From: a bacterium
Lineage (GTDB): Bacteria > Pseudomonadota > Alphaproteobacteria > Rhodobacterales > Rhodobacteraceae
Reading direction: 5' to 3'
Length of the DNA stretch: 64,000 nt
Assembly (NCBI GenBank): GCA_016124195.1
Contig: WGOE01000009.1
Location: 186,001 to 250,000 of the forward strand
This document shows positions 18,366-26,727 of the stretch, piece after piece; position 1 is the stretch's first letter, and each line of letters opens with the position of its first letter. The position numbers were made by a program, and so were the translations under genes. Below the pieces are notes generated by a model that saw nothing but the letters and a program-made list of their open reading frames with translations, was not told the DNA's origin and did no database searches.

Positions 18366-19410
18366 GGGACGCCGAGCTTACCTCGACTGGAATGCGACCA
18401 CGCCGTTGCGGCCCGAAGCACGGGCGGCGATGATCGCGGCCATGGATGTGCTGGGCAATCCGTCCTCGGTGCATGGCGAGGGGCGGGCGGCCAAGGCCCT
18501 GGTCGAGCGGGCGCGCGGGCAGGTGGCGGCGGCCCTGGGGGCGGAGGGGGCCGATATCGTATTTACCTCCGGCGCGACCGAGGCTGCGGCGATGGCTTGT
18601 GGCGGGCGCGGCCTGCGCTGCGGTGCGGTCGAGCATGATGCGGTTCTGGCCTGGTGCGCCGCCGATCTGGCGGTGTCGGGCGAGGGTCTGGTGGTGGTGA
18701 CGGAGCCCGGGCGTTCGGCGCTGCAACTGGCCAATTCCGAAACCGGGGTGATGCAGGACCTGCCCGAGGGGCTTGCGGTGTCGGACCTGACGCAGGCCTT
18801 CGGCAAGGTGCCTTTCGCTTTCAACTGGCTGGGCTGTCAGATGGGTCTCGTGTCGGCGCACAAGCTGGGCGGGCCGAAGGGGGTGGGCGCCGTCGTCTTG
18901 CGGCGCGGTGTGGATTTCGAGCCGGTCCTGAAGGGCGGCGGGCAGGAGATGGGCCGGCGCGCCGGAACCGAAAACCTGATCGGCATCGCGGGTTTTGGGG
19001 CCGCGGCCGAGGCTGCCGCGCGCGATCTGGCCGAGGGGGTCTGGGATCGGGTGGCCGAACTTAGAAATACTCTAAATGAGGCGTTGTCCTCGTTTGGATT
19101 TAATACTATTTCTGTCGGGAATAGCGCGCGGCGGTTGCCCAACACCCTGTGCCTGATCGCGCCCCAGTGGAAGGGCGAGACTCAGGTCATGGCGATGGAC
19201 CTTGCGGGCTTTGCCGTTTCGGCCGGGTCGGCCTGTTCGTCGGGCAAGGTCAGGGCGAGCCGGACCCTGAAGGCGATGGGGTTTGACGAGGCCCGTGCGG
19301 GGCAGGCGATCCGCATCTCGCTGGGGCCGGACACGACGGAAGACGAGGTGCTGCGCTTTGCCGAGGCGTGGGGCCGGGACTACAGGCGCATCCTGAGCCG
19401 GGTTGCATGA
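18364..19410 (+). CDS. Cysteine desulfurase, IscS/NifS class, compact form
   Basis: PLP enzyme that takes sulfur from cysteine for Fe-S assembly; 348 aa, about 40-50 residues shorter than usual IscS. The PLP lysine is in SAHKLGGPKGVG, and the persulfide cysteine in AVSAGSACSSGKVRAS with the long class I loop. The shortening falls between VEHDAVLAW and QLANSETG. A stretch at about 19058-19115 is AT-rich with rare codons (AGA, CTA, AAT, ATT) and holds a palindrome like the iscR box. It follows iscR by 72 nt and precedes sufB, as in the Rhodobacter isc-suf operon. Confidence 0.88.
   Translation: MGRRAYLDWNATTPLRPEARAAMIAAMDVLGNPSSVHGEGRAAKALVERARGQVAAALGAEGADIVFTSGATEAAAMACGGRGLRCGAVEHDAVLAWCAADLAVSGEGLVVVTEPGRSALQLANSETGVMQDLPEGLAVSDLTQAFGKVPFAFNWLGCQMGLVSAHKLGGPKGVGAVVLRRGVDFEPVLKGGGQEMGRRAGTENLIGIAGFGAAAEAAARDLAEGVWDRVAELRNTLNEALSSFGFNTISVGNSARRLPNTLCLIAPQWKGETQVMAMDLAGFAVSAGSACSSGKVRASRTLKAMGFDEARAGQAIRISLGPDTTEDEVLRFAEAWGRDYRRILSRVA
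19061..19075 (+). promoter_or_regulatory. IscR-box-like palindrome inside the cysteine desulfurase gene
   Basis: TTAGAA-ATA-CTCTAA matches the layout of the box at the iscR promoter (TTAGAA-N3-TTCCAA), and both are preceded by GAAC. It lies in an AT-rich patch about 375 nt before sufB. It may be an internal operator; no clear -35 element is placed as in the iscR promoter. Confidence 0.3.
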
Positions 19411-19449
19411 GGAACAGGCCGCAAGGCCTTGGTTGTGAAGGACAAGATC

Positions 19450-20955
19450 ATGGCGGAAGTCGAATTGGAAGTGCGCGAGGGCGTGGACCGCGAAACGATC
19501 GAGACGGTCGCCTCGATGGGCGCCTACAAATACGGCTGGGCGACCGAGATCGAAACCGACTATGCGCCCAAGGGCCTGTCGGAGGACATCGTCCGCTTGA
19601 TCAGCGCCAAGAACGGCGAGCCGGAGTGGCTTTTGGAGTGGCGTCTGGCCGCCTTCCGGCGCTGGGTCGGGATGGAAGAGCCGCATTGGGCCATGCTCAA
19701 CTATCCCACGATCGACTATCAGGACCAGTATTACTACGCCAAGCCGCGCTCGATGGCGGTCAAGCCCAAGTCGCTGGACGAGGTGGACCCGAAGCTGCTG
19801 GCGACCTACAAGAAGCTGGGTATCCCCCTGAAAGAGCAGGCCTTGCTGGCCGGGGTCGAGGCGCCCGAGGGCGAGCGCCGGGTGGCGGTGGATGCCGTCT
19901 TTGACTCGGTCTCGGTCGGCACCACCTTCAAGGCGGAACTGGCCAAGGCCGGGGTGATCTTCTGTTCGATCTCGGAGGCGGTGAAGGACCATCCCGACCT
20001 CGTACGCAAGTACCTCGGCTCTGTCGTCCCGCCCACCGACAACTTCTTTGCCACGCTGAATTCGGCGGTCTTTTCCGACGGGTCTTTCGTCTACATCCCG
20101 CCGGGCACACACTGCCCGATGGAACTGTCGACCTATTTCCGCATCAATGCCGAAAACACCGGGCAGTTCGAACGCACGCTGATCATCTGCGACCGGGGCG
20201 CTTATGTGTCCTACCTTGAGGGCTGCACCGCGCCGAAACGCGACACCCATCAGCTGCATGCCGCCGTGGTTGAACTGGTGATCCTTGAGGATGCCGAGGT
20301 GAAATATTCCACCGTGCAGAACTGGTATCCGGGCGACGAAGAGGGCCGGGGCGGCATCTACAACTTTGTGACCAAGCGCGCCGATTGTCGCGAGGCGCGG
20401 GCCAAGGTGATGTGGACCCAGGTCGAAACCGGAAGTGCGATCACCTGGAAATACCCTTCCTGCATCCTGCGCGGCGATGATTCTCAAGGCGAGTTCTATT
20501 CGATCGCCATCGCCAACAATGCCCAGCAGGCCGATACCGGCACCAAGATGGTGCATCTGGGCAAGCGCACCAAAAGCCGGATCGTCTCGAAAGGGATCAG
20601 CGCGGGGCGGGCGCAGAACACCTATCGCGGGCTGGTCTCGATGCACCCCAAGGCCACCGACAGCCGCAATTACACGCAATGCGACAGCTTGCTGATCGGC
20701 GACAAATGCGGCGCCCATACCGTGCCCTATATCGAGGTCAAGAACTCCTCCTCCCGGGTCGAGCATGAGGCCACCACGTCCAAGGTGGACGAGGACCAGC
20801 TCTTCTACTGCCGCTCGCGGGGCATGGACGAGGAAGAGGCGGTGGCGCTGGTCGTCAACGGCTTCTGCCGCGAGGTTCTGCAGGCGCTTCCGATGGAATT
20901 CGCCATGGAGGCGCAGAGCCTTGTTGCGATTTCCCTGGAAGGTTCGGTCGGCTGA
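19450..20955 (+). CDS. sufB: Fe-S cluster assembly protein SufB
   Basis: Scaffold subunit of the SufBC2D complex on which Fe-S clusters are built; 501 aa from ATG 19450, preceded by AAGGAC at 19438-19443. Recognisable SufB stretches include [37 protein letters not shown] (both quoted only in part), the [13 protein letters not shown] beta-helix turn with its conserved Arg/Asn, and the C-terminal [17 protein letters not shown] helix region that contacts SufC. It lies third in the operon. An upstream in-frame TTG at 19429 is not needed. Confidence 0.95.
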   Translation: MAEVELEVREGVDRETIETVASMGAYKYGWATEIETDYAPKGLSEDIVRLISAKNGEPEWLLEWRLAAFRRWVGMEEPHWAMLNYPTIDYQDQYYYAKPRSMAVKPKSLDEVDPKLLATYKKLGIPLKEQALLAGVEAPEGERRVAVDAVFDSVSVGTTFKAELAKAGVIFCSISEAVKDHPDLVRKYLGSVVPPTDNFFATLNSAVFSDGSFVYIPPGTHCPMELSTYFRINAENTGQFERTLIICDRGAYVSYLEGCTAPKRDTHQLHAAVVELVILEDAEVKYSTVQNWYPGDEEGRGGIYNFVTKRADCREARAKVMWTQVETGSAITWKYPSCILRGDDSQGEFYSIAIANNAQQADTGTKMVHLGKRTKSRIVSKGISAGRAQNTYRGLVSMHPKATDSRNYTQCDSLLIGDKCGAHTVPYIEVKNSSSRVEHEATTSKVDEDQLFYCRSRGMDEEEAVALVVNGFCREVLQALPMEFAMEAQSLVAISLEGSVG

Positions 20956-21048
20956 GGCGCATCTTGCACGATTTTGAACCAAACCCTGCGCAATTCGGCC
21001 CAAGTTCTGCGGTCTGCATGACCTCGGATCAAGAGGGCGATACGGCGC

Positions 21049-21591
21049 ATGCAGGGGATTTCCGACACTCACTACGACTTTGCCTTGCGGCTCAAGCGGA
21101 TCGAGGCTTCGGCTCAGGCGCGCACGCAGCGCCTGTTCGTGGGCGAGGACGAAAGTTATGTCGTGCCGCGCCGCGAACGGAAGGTAGAACGGTCGCGGCT
21201 GGCCGTCATGTTCGGCAACGCGGCCTATCCCCTGTCGATGGGAATGGCGGTGGCCCTGGGCTTTGGCGCGCAGGGCTTGGGGATGGTGATCCGCTTCTGG
21301 GTCGAGGGGTTGCGCGACTGGAACGCCAATCCCGATATCGAGATGGTCAAGGAACTGGTGCTGGCCTATGCGCTGGCCATGGTGCTGGGCTATCTGTTGG
21401 GTCTGCGCAGCACGACGCTGACCTCGTTGAAAGTGCTGGGTGCGGCCTTGGGCGTGCTGTTCTTTCACAATCTGGTCCATCTTTATCCGGCGATCTTTGC
21501 CAAGCTGACCTCGCAGCTTTGGGTCAGCCAGATGATGGCGCATACCAAGGCGCATGCGATGATGTGGCGCGGGATCAGCTTTGCATTCTGA
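21049..21591 (+). CDS. Hypothetical membrane protein in the suf operon
   Basis: A 180-aa protein with a basic N-terminal cytosolic stretch (about 55 residues, ending RRERKVERSR) and three hydrophobic segments near residues 58-80, 103-122 and 130-150. His residues cluster near and after the last segment (FFHNLVHLYP, MMAHTKAHAMM), which might bind metal or haem, but this is only suggestive. No known family is recognised. It is in the operon between sufB and sufC, on the same strand as both, which implies co-expression with Fe-S assembly. Confidence 0.7.
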   Translation: MQGISDTHYDFALRLKRIEASAQARTQRLFVGEDESYVVPRRERKVERSRLAVMFGNAAYPLSMGMAVALGFGAQGLGMVIRFWVEGLRDWNANPDIEMVKELVLAYALAMVLGYLLGLRSTTLTSLKVLGAALGVLFFHNLVHLYPAIFAKLTSQLWVSQMMAHTKAHAMMWRGISFAF

Positions 21592-21603
21592 ACCTGGTGC
21601 GCC

Positions 21604-22188
21604 ATGGCTGAGGCGCCCGTCCTGACCATGCCGCCGGCCGAGGCCGGGCTCTTGCGCGCCACCTATCAGGGGGCCGATGTGATCCTGGAATATGGTGCGG
21701 GTGGGTCCACTTTGGTTGCGGCCTCAAGTGCGGCGCGCAGCGTGATCACGGTCGAAAGCGACCGGATGTGGCTTCTGAAGATGGCCGCCTGGTTCAAGAC
21801 CCATCCGGCCCCGGTGCCGGTGATCCTGCATCACGGCAACATCGGACCCACGCGCAAATGGGGCTTTCCCGCCCAGATCGCCAAATCCGAACGCTGGCCC
21901 AGCTATGCGCTGTCGGTCTGGGACCGCGCGGATTTCGCGCATCCCGATGTGGTGCTGGTCGATGGCCGGTTCCGCCTGGCCTGCATGCTGGCCACGCTGT
22001 TTCGCATCGAACGCCCGGTGCGGCTGTTGTGCGACGACTATGCCGCGCGTGCCAGCTATCACCTGATTGAAACCCTGGTCGGCGCCCCGGAAATGACGGG
22101 CCGCATGGCCGCCTTCACCTTCACCCCGCAAAGCTTTCCGATCGCGCAAATGGGCTGGATCATGGCCGCATTCGCGAACCCCGCGTGA
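21604..22188 (+). CDS. Rossmann/SAM-methyltransferase-like protein in the suf operon
   Basis: A 194-aa protein whose N-terminal third reads as a class I methyltransferase: motif I VILEYGAGGSTLVAA, acidic strand-2 end VITVESDR, and a motif IV-like VVLVDGRFR. The later part (RLLCDDYAARASYHL) fits the remaining Rossmann strands. It lies 12 nt after the membrane protein gene and 31 nt before sufC, so it belongs to the Fe-S operon. Its substrate is unknown and catalysis is not certain, as the domain is short. Confidence 0.6.
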   Translation: MAEAPVLTMPPAEAGLLRATYQGADVILEYGAGGSTLVAASSAARSVITVESDRMWLLKMAAWFKTHPAPVPVILHHGNIGPTRKWGFPAQIAKSERWPSYALSVWDRADFAHPDVVLVDGRFRLACMLATLFRIERPVRLLCDDYAARASYHLIETLVGAPEMTGRMAAFTFTPQSFPIAQMGWIMAAFANPA

Positions 22189-22219
22189 CCCGGTCGGCCT
22201 GAATGACAAGGACAAGAAC

Positions 22220-22975
22220 ATGTTAGAGATCAAGAACCTGCACGTTAAACTTGAGTCCGAGGACAAGCAGATCCTCAAGGGTGTCGATCTGGTCATCGGG
22301 GCGGGCGAGGTCCATGCCATCATGGGGCCGAACGGGTCGGGCAAATCGACGTTGTCCTACGTTTTGTCCGGCCGCGAGGGCTATGAGGTTACCGAAGGTT
22401 CGGCCACGCTGGACGGCGCCGATCTTTTGGCGATGGAACCGGAACTGCGCGCGGCGCAGGGCCTGTTCCTTGCCTTCCAGTATCCGGTTGAAATTCCCGG
22501 CGTAGGCAACATGACTTTCCTGCGCACCGCGCTCAACGCGCAGCGCAAGACCCGTGGCGAGCCCGAACTTTCGGCCGGCGACTTTCTGAAACTGGTGCGC
22601 GAAAAGGCCAAGAGCCTCAAGATCGACGCCGAGATGCTGAAGCGCCCCGTCAATGTGGGCTTTTCGGGCGGCGAGAAAAAGCGCAACGAAATCCTGCAGA
22701 TGGCCATGCTGGAGCCCAAGATGTGCATCCTTGACGAGACCGACTCGGGACTGGATGTCGATGCGATGAAACTGGTGGCCGATGGTGTCAACGCTTTGCG
22801 TTCGGCTGGGCGCAGCTTTCTGGTCATTACCCATTACCAGCGCCTGCTTGACCATATCAAACCCGATGTCGTCCACATCATGGCGGCGGGCCGGATCATC
22901 AAGACCGGCGGTCCGGAACTGGCGCTCGAGGTTGAAAACAACGGCTATGCCGACCTCCTCGCAGAGGTGCAGTGA
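22220..22975 (+). CDS. sufC: Fe-S assembly ATPase SufC
   Basis: ABC-type ATPase of the SufBC2D scaffold; its ATP cycle changes the SufB-SufD interface for cluster assembly. The 251-aa protein has Walker A GPNGSGKST, the Q-loop AFQYPVEIPG, signature FSGGEKKRNEILQ (the SufC variant), Walker B MCILDETDSGLD and the His switch VITHYQRLL. It uses the AAGGACAAGAAC leader before ATG, almost the same as for sufB. Its stop shares one base with the sufD start. Confidence 0.97.
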   Translation: MLEIKNLHVKLESEDKQILKGVDLVIGAGEVHAIMGPNGSGKSTLSYVLSGREGYEVTEGSATLDGADLLAMEPELRAAQGLFLAFQYPVEIPGVGNMTFLRTALNAQRKTRGEPELSAGDFLKLVREKAKSLKIDAEMLKRPVNVGFSGGEKKRNEILQMAMLEPKMCILDETDSGLDVDAMKLVADGVNALRSAGRSFLVITHYQRLLDHIKPDVVHIMAAGRIIKTGGPELALEVENNGYADLLAEVQ

Positions 22976-24249
22976 TGGGCGCCGCATCGCCACGGGCCGA
23001 GGCGCTGGCCCAGCGTCTGTCGGGCTTGAGCCTGCCAGCGGGTCTGCCCGCCGCGCGTCAGGCGGCGCTGGCGAGGCTGTCCGCCATGGGCCTGCCCAAC
23101 CGGCGCGACGAATACTGGCGCTATACCGATCCGGCAAGCCTGACCGCAGTGGCGGCGATTCCCGCCGGGCTGTACGATGCCAGCGACGAGACGCCGCTGT
23201 TTGACACGGTGGACCGTGTGAAGCTCGTCTTCACCGATGGCGTTTTCGACGCCGCGGCTTCGGACGATCTGCACCTTGCCGGGGTCGAAATCAGCCGTCT
23301 GGCCGAGGCCGGCGCCGGTCACTGGGTCGAGGCGAGTTATGGCGCGCTGGAAGCCGCGGGCCAGACCCCGGTCGCCCGGCCTCTGGCGGCGCTGAATTCC
23401 GCCTATGCCAGCGATGGGCTTTTGATCCATGTGACGGGCCGAGCCGCCAAGCCGGTCTCGATCATTTATAACCGCGGATCAACCACTTCCGATGTGATCC
23501 TCCACCACGTCGTGCGGCTGGGGCCGGATGCGGAACTGACGCTTCTGGAAAGCGGACCCGGCGCCGCCCGCATGAATCAGGTGCTGGAGGTCGAACTGGC
23601 CGAGGGTGCCCGCTTCCACCACATCCGCGCACAGGGCCGCGACCCCGAACGCCGGGCCGCCACGCATATCTTTGCCCGGCTGGCGGCAAAGGCGCTGTTC
23701 AAAAGCTTCACCCTCACCGCCAATGGGCTTTTGACCCGCAACGAGGCGGTGATCGAATTTGCCGGCGACGATGCGGTGGCCCATGTCGCCGGCGCCGCGA
23801 TGGGCGATGGTGCCTTTCACCACGACGACACGGTCTTCATCACCCATGGCGCCGAGCGTTGCGAAAGCCGGCAGGTCTTCAAGAAGGTGCTGAAACACGG
23901 TGCCGTGGGTGTCTTCCAGGGCAAGATCCTTGTGAAGAAAGGCGCGCAAAAGACGGACGGCTATCAGATTTCCCAGGCGCTGCTCTTGGATGACGACAGC
24001 CAGTTCCTCGCCAAGCCAGAGCTTGAAATCTACGCCGACGATGTCAAATGCAGTCATGGATCGACGTCTGGCGCGATTGACGAGACGGCCTTGTTCTACC
24101 TGCGCTCGCGCGGGGTGCCCAAACGGGCGGCGCAGAGCCTGCTGATCCTGGCCTTTCTGGCCGACACGATCGCCGAGATCGACGATGCGGCGATTGCCGA
24201 AGACATACGCGCCCGGCTGGAAGGCTGGCTTGAAAGGCATGACGACTGA
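22975..24249 (+). CDS. sufD: Fe-S cluster assembly protein SufD
   Basis: Second beta-helical subunit of SufBC2D, 424 aa from ATG 22975, which overlaps the sufC TGA by one base. Conserved C-terminal features include the KCSHGSTSGAIDETALFYL region with the SufD-specific His and the RGVPKRAAQSLL helix that docks SufC. The N-terminal region is variable, as usual. The overlapping stop and start suggest fixed stoichiometry with SufC. Confidence 0.95.
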   Translation: MGAASPRAEALAQRLSGLSLPAGLPAARQAALARLSAMGLPNRRDEYWRYTDPASLTAVAAIPAGLYDASDETPLFDTVDRVKLVFTDGVFDAAASDDLHLAGVEISRLAEAGAGHWVEASYGALEAAGQTPVARPLAALNSAYASDGLLIHVTGRAAKPVSIIYNRGSTTSDVILHHVVRLGPDAELTLLESGPGAARMNQVLEVELAEGARFHHIRAQGRDPERRAATHIFARLAAKALFKSFTLTANGLLTRNEAVIEFAGDDAVAHVAGAAMGDGAFHHDDTVFITHGAERCESRQVFKKVLKHGAVGVFQGKILVKKGAQKTDGYQISQALLLDDDSQFLAKPELEIYADDVKCSHGSTSGAIDETALFYLRSRGVPKRAAQSLLILAFLADTIAEIDDAAIAEDIRARLEGWLERHDD

Positions 24250-24728
24250 TGGCCCTGACGTCTGACATCGTGGAAAGCTGGCGCAGGCCGCGCCGTGTGG
24301 TGCGCAGGCTCTTGGCCAGAGGACGGTCGGAAGCCTTTGTGTTCACGTTCCTTTTCGTGTTCCTTTTGCTGGCCCTGACCTCGATTGCACCCTACTTGTC
24401 GCGCGAGGCGGCACTGCATCCCGAGGCGCCCCTGTTCCAGCGCCTGTTCGCGGCAGCGTTGGGGATGCTGATGCTGATTCCGGTGTTCTACCTTCTGGCG
24501 GCCCTGGTTCATCTGGTGGCGCGGTTGATGGGCGGCAGCGGCGGCTATTACGAGGGGCGTCTGGCGCTGTTCTGGGCCTTGACCTGCACCACGCCGGCCA
24601 TGTTGCTTTATGGCCTCGTGCGAGCCTTTGCCGATGGCAGCCCGGCCATTCCCGTCTTGGGAGGCCTGACTTTCCTTGTGTTTCTGGTACTTTACACGGT
24701 GATGTTGCGCGAGGTAGAGGGCCAATGA
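24249..24728 (+). CDS. Yip1-like membrane protein
   Basis: A 159-aa integral membrane protein with a short cytosolic N-terminus and about four hydrophobic segments (FLFVFLLLALTSIAPYL, LGMLMLIPVFYLLAALVHL, a segment at CTTPAMLLYGLV, and a final one near LTFLVFLVLYTVML). The pattern and the N-terminal RPRRVVRRLLARG resemble Yip1-domain proteins common next to Rhodobacteraceae suf genes. Its ATG overlaps the sufD stop by one base and its own stop overlaps the next gene's start. Function unknown. Confidence 0.7.
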   Translation: MALTSDIVESWRRPRRVVRRLLARGRSEAFVFTFLFVFLLLALTSIAPYLSREAALHPEAPLFQRLFAAALGMLMLIPVFYLLAALVHLVARLMGGSGGYYEGRLALFWALTCTTPAMLLYGLVRAFADGSPAIPVLGGLTFLVFLVLYTVMLREVEGQ

Positions 24729-25312
24729 ACCTGACCCCACAGGCGATCCTGATGGCGACCCGCGCCACGCTGACCGACCCTGCGGCCGCGGCACGCCAGG
24801 TCATGGCGCTGCGCCTGTCAGAGGGCGAAGGCCTGATGGCCATCGGTGTCACCGCGGTTGCGGCCACGCTGCTGACTTCGGCCATGCAGGGGATTCTCGG
24901 CCCGGTCGGCGATCCGGCCATGCAGTCGCTGTTCGAACGCCCCTTCCTGCTGGCGATCAGCCAGTTCGTCGTGATGGTCGCGGGCGCTTTCCTGATGTGG
25001 CGGGTCGGCAAGGCTTTTGGCGGCACCGGCACCTTTGCCCAGGCCCTGCCGCTGGTCGCCTGGCTCGAGGTGGTGCTGATCCTGCTGCAACTGGTCGAGG
25101 TCATCGTGATCCTCGTCGTGCCGTTCCTGACCATGCTGGTCAGTCTTGGCTCGCTTTTCCTGTTCTTCTATCTGATCACACATTTCACCGCGGCGCTGAA
25201 TGGGTTCACCTCGATGACGAAGACCTTCTTCGCCATTCTTGGCACCTTTTTCATCGTGCTGCTGGTGGTCAGTTTCGCCCTGCTGCCTTTCATTCCGGTG
25301 CCCCATGTATGA
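24725..25312 (+). CDS. Yip1 family membrane protein
   Basis: A 195-aa protein with five hydrophobic segments and the Yip1 hallmark of an N-terminal cytosolic helix (AILMATRATLTDPAAAAR) followed by GLMAIGVTAVAATLLTSAM. It overlaps the preceding Yip1-like gene by 4 nt (ATGA) and runs 8 nt into sufS. Such tight packing argues that the pair is co-translated with the Suf proteins. No Fe-S role is established for bacterial Yip1 proteins. Confidence 0.75.
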   Translation: MNLTPQAILMATRATLTDPAAAARQVMALRLSEGEGLMAIGVTAVAATLLTSAMQGILGPVGDPAMQSLFERPFLLAISQFVVMVAGAFLMWRVGKAFGGTGTFAQALPLVAWLEVVLILLQLVEVIVILVVPFLTMLVSLGSLFLFFYLITHFTAALNGFTSMTKTFFAILGTFFIVLLVVSFALLPFIPVPHV

Positions 25313-26522
25313 CATAGACCGTATCCGCGCAGACTTTCCGATCCTGAGCCGGCAGGTCAATGGCAAGCCGCTGGTCTATCTGGACAACGGGGCTTCGGCG
25401 CAGAAGCCGAAGGTTGTGATCGACGCGATGACCGAGGCCTATTCGCACGAATACGCCAATGTCCACCGTGGCTTGCACTACCTTTCCAATCTTGCGACCG
25501 AACATTACGAGGCGGTCCGCGGCAAGATCGCCCGCTTCCTGAACGCCAAAGAGGACGAGATCGTCTTCAACACCGGCACGACCGAGGGGATCAACCTCGT
25601 CTCCTATGCCTGGGCCGCGCCGCGCATGCAGGCGGGCGACGAGATCGTGCTGTCGATCATGGAGCATCACGCCAATATCGTGCCCTGGCATTTCCTGCGC
25701 GAAAGGCAGGGCGTGGTGCTGAAATGGGTCGAGTGCGATGCCAATGGCGACCTCGACCCGCAGGCCGTGATCGACGCCATCGGGCCGCGCACCAAGCTGG
25801 TGGCGATCACCCATATGTCCAACGTCCTGGGTACCGTGGTGGATGTGGCCTCCATCTGCAGGGCCGCGCAGGCCAAGGGCGTGCCCGTGTTGGTCGATGG
25901 CAGCCAGGCCGCGGTTCACATGGCCGTGGATGTGGCTGCGATTGGCTGCGACTTCTATGCCATCACGGGACATAAGCTATACGGACCAAGTGGTTCCGGC
26001 GCGATCTTCATTAAGGCCCAACGTCAGGCCGAGATGCGCCCCTTCCTCGGCGGCGGCGACATGATCCGTGAGGTCACCCGCGACGCCATCACCTGGAACG
26101 ACCCGCCGATGAAGTTCGAGGCGGGAACGCCGGGCATCGTCCAGCAGATCGGGCTTGGCGTGGCGCTCGATTACATGACGGGCCTTGGCATGGCGAACAT
26201 CGCCGCGCACGAGCGGGCCTTGCGCGACTATGCCCGCGACCGGCTCAAGGGGCTCAACTGGCTGAACGTGCAGGGCAATTCGGCGGACAAGGGGGCGATC
26301 TTCTCCTTCACGCTGAACGGTCCGGCCCATGCGCATGACATCTCGACCGTCTTGGACAAGCGCGGCATCGCGGTGCGCGCGGGCACCCATTGCGCCATGC
26401 CCCTGATGGAGCATATGGGCGTGACCGCGACCTGCCGCGCCTCCTTTGGGCTTTACAACACCGAGGCCGAAGTCGATGCCCTGGTTTCGGCGCTGGAGTT
26501 TTGTCAGGATCTCTTTGGCTGA
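25305..26522 (+). CDS. sufS: Cysteine desulfurase SufS
   Basis: Class II PLP desulfurase of the Suf system; 405 aa from ATG 25305 (MYDIDRIRADFPIL), inside the end of the Yip1 gene. The PLP lysine is in DFYAITGHKLYGPSG and the persulfide Cys in RAGTHCAMPLMEHMGV, the short-loop class II signature. SufS normally needs a SufE or SufU partner; neither lies in the window, and SufA and SufT are also missing downstream, where a tRNA gene follows. Confidence 0.95.
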   Translation: MYDIDRIRADFPILSRQVNGKPLVYLDNGASAQKPKVVIDAMTEAYSHEYANVHRGLHYLSNLATEHYEAVRGKIARFLNAKEDEIVFNTGTTEGINLVSYAWAAPRMQAGDEIVLSIMEHHANIVPWHFLRERQGVVLKWVECDANGDLDPQAVIDAIGPRTKLVAITHMSNVLGTVVDVASICRAAQAKGVPVLVDGSQAAVHMAVDVAAIGCDFYAITGHKLYGPSGSGAIFIKAQRQAEMRPFLGGGDMIREVTRDAITWNDPPMKFEAGTPGIVQQIGLGVALDYMTGLGMANIAAHERALRDYARDRLKGLNWLNVQGNSADKGAIFSFTLNGPAHAHDISTVLDKRGIAVRAGTHCAMPLMEHMGVTATCRASFGLYNTEAEVDALVSALEFCQDLFG

Positions 26523-26569
26523 TTTCAGGTTGCAAGGCCTTGGGCTTTCGACTATCTGAACCTCATCCC

Positions 26570-26646
26570 GCACCCATAGCTCAGCTGGATAGAGCGTTGC
26601 CCTCCGAAGGCAAAGGTCGCACGTTCGAATCGTGCTGGGTGCACCA
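26570..26646 (+). tRNA. tRNA-Arg (anticodon CCG)
   Basis: A 77-nt cloverleaf with the CCA end encoded. Acceptor stem GCACCCA/TGGGTGC, D arm with AGCTCAGCTGGATAGAGC, anticodon stem TTGCC/GGCAA with loop CTCCGAA (anticodon CCG), and T loop TTCGAAT in the ACG-TTCGAAT-CGT hairpin. Reads CGG codons. It lies between sufS and the cobalamin genes. Confidence 0.95.
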
Positions 26647-26727
26647 AATTCCCCGTCATTCCATGCTTGCGGCCCTTGTGCCGGGCCTTGAGCCTTGGCA
26701 AGTCTGCCGGCGGGACGGGGAGGGGTG

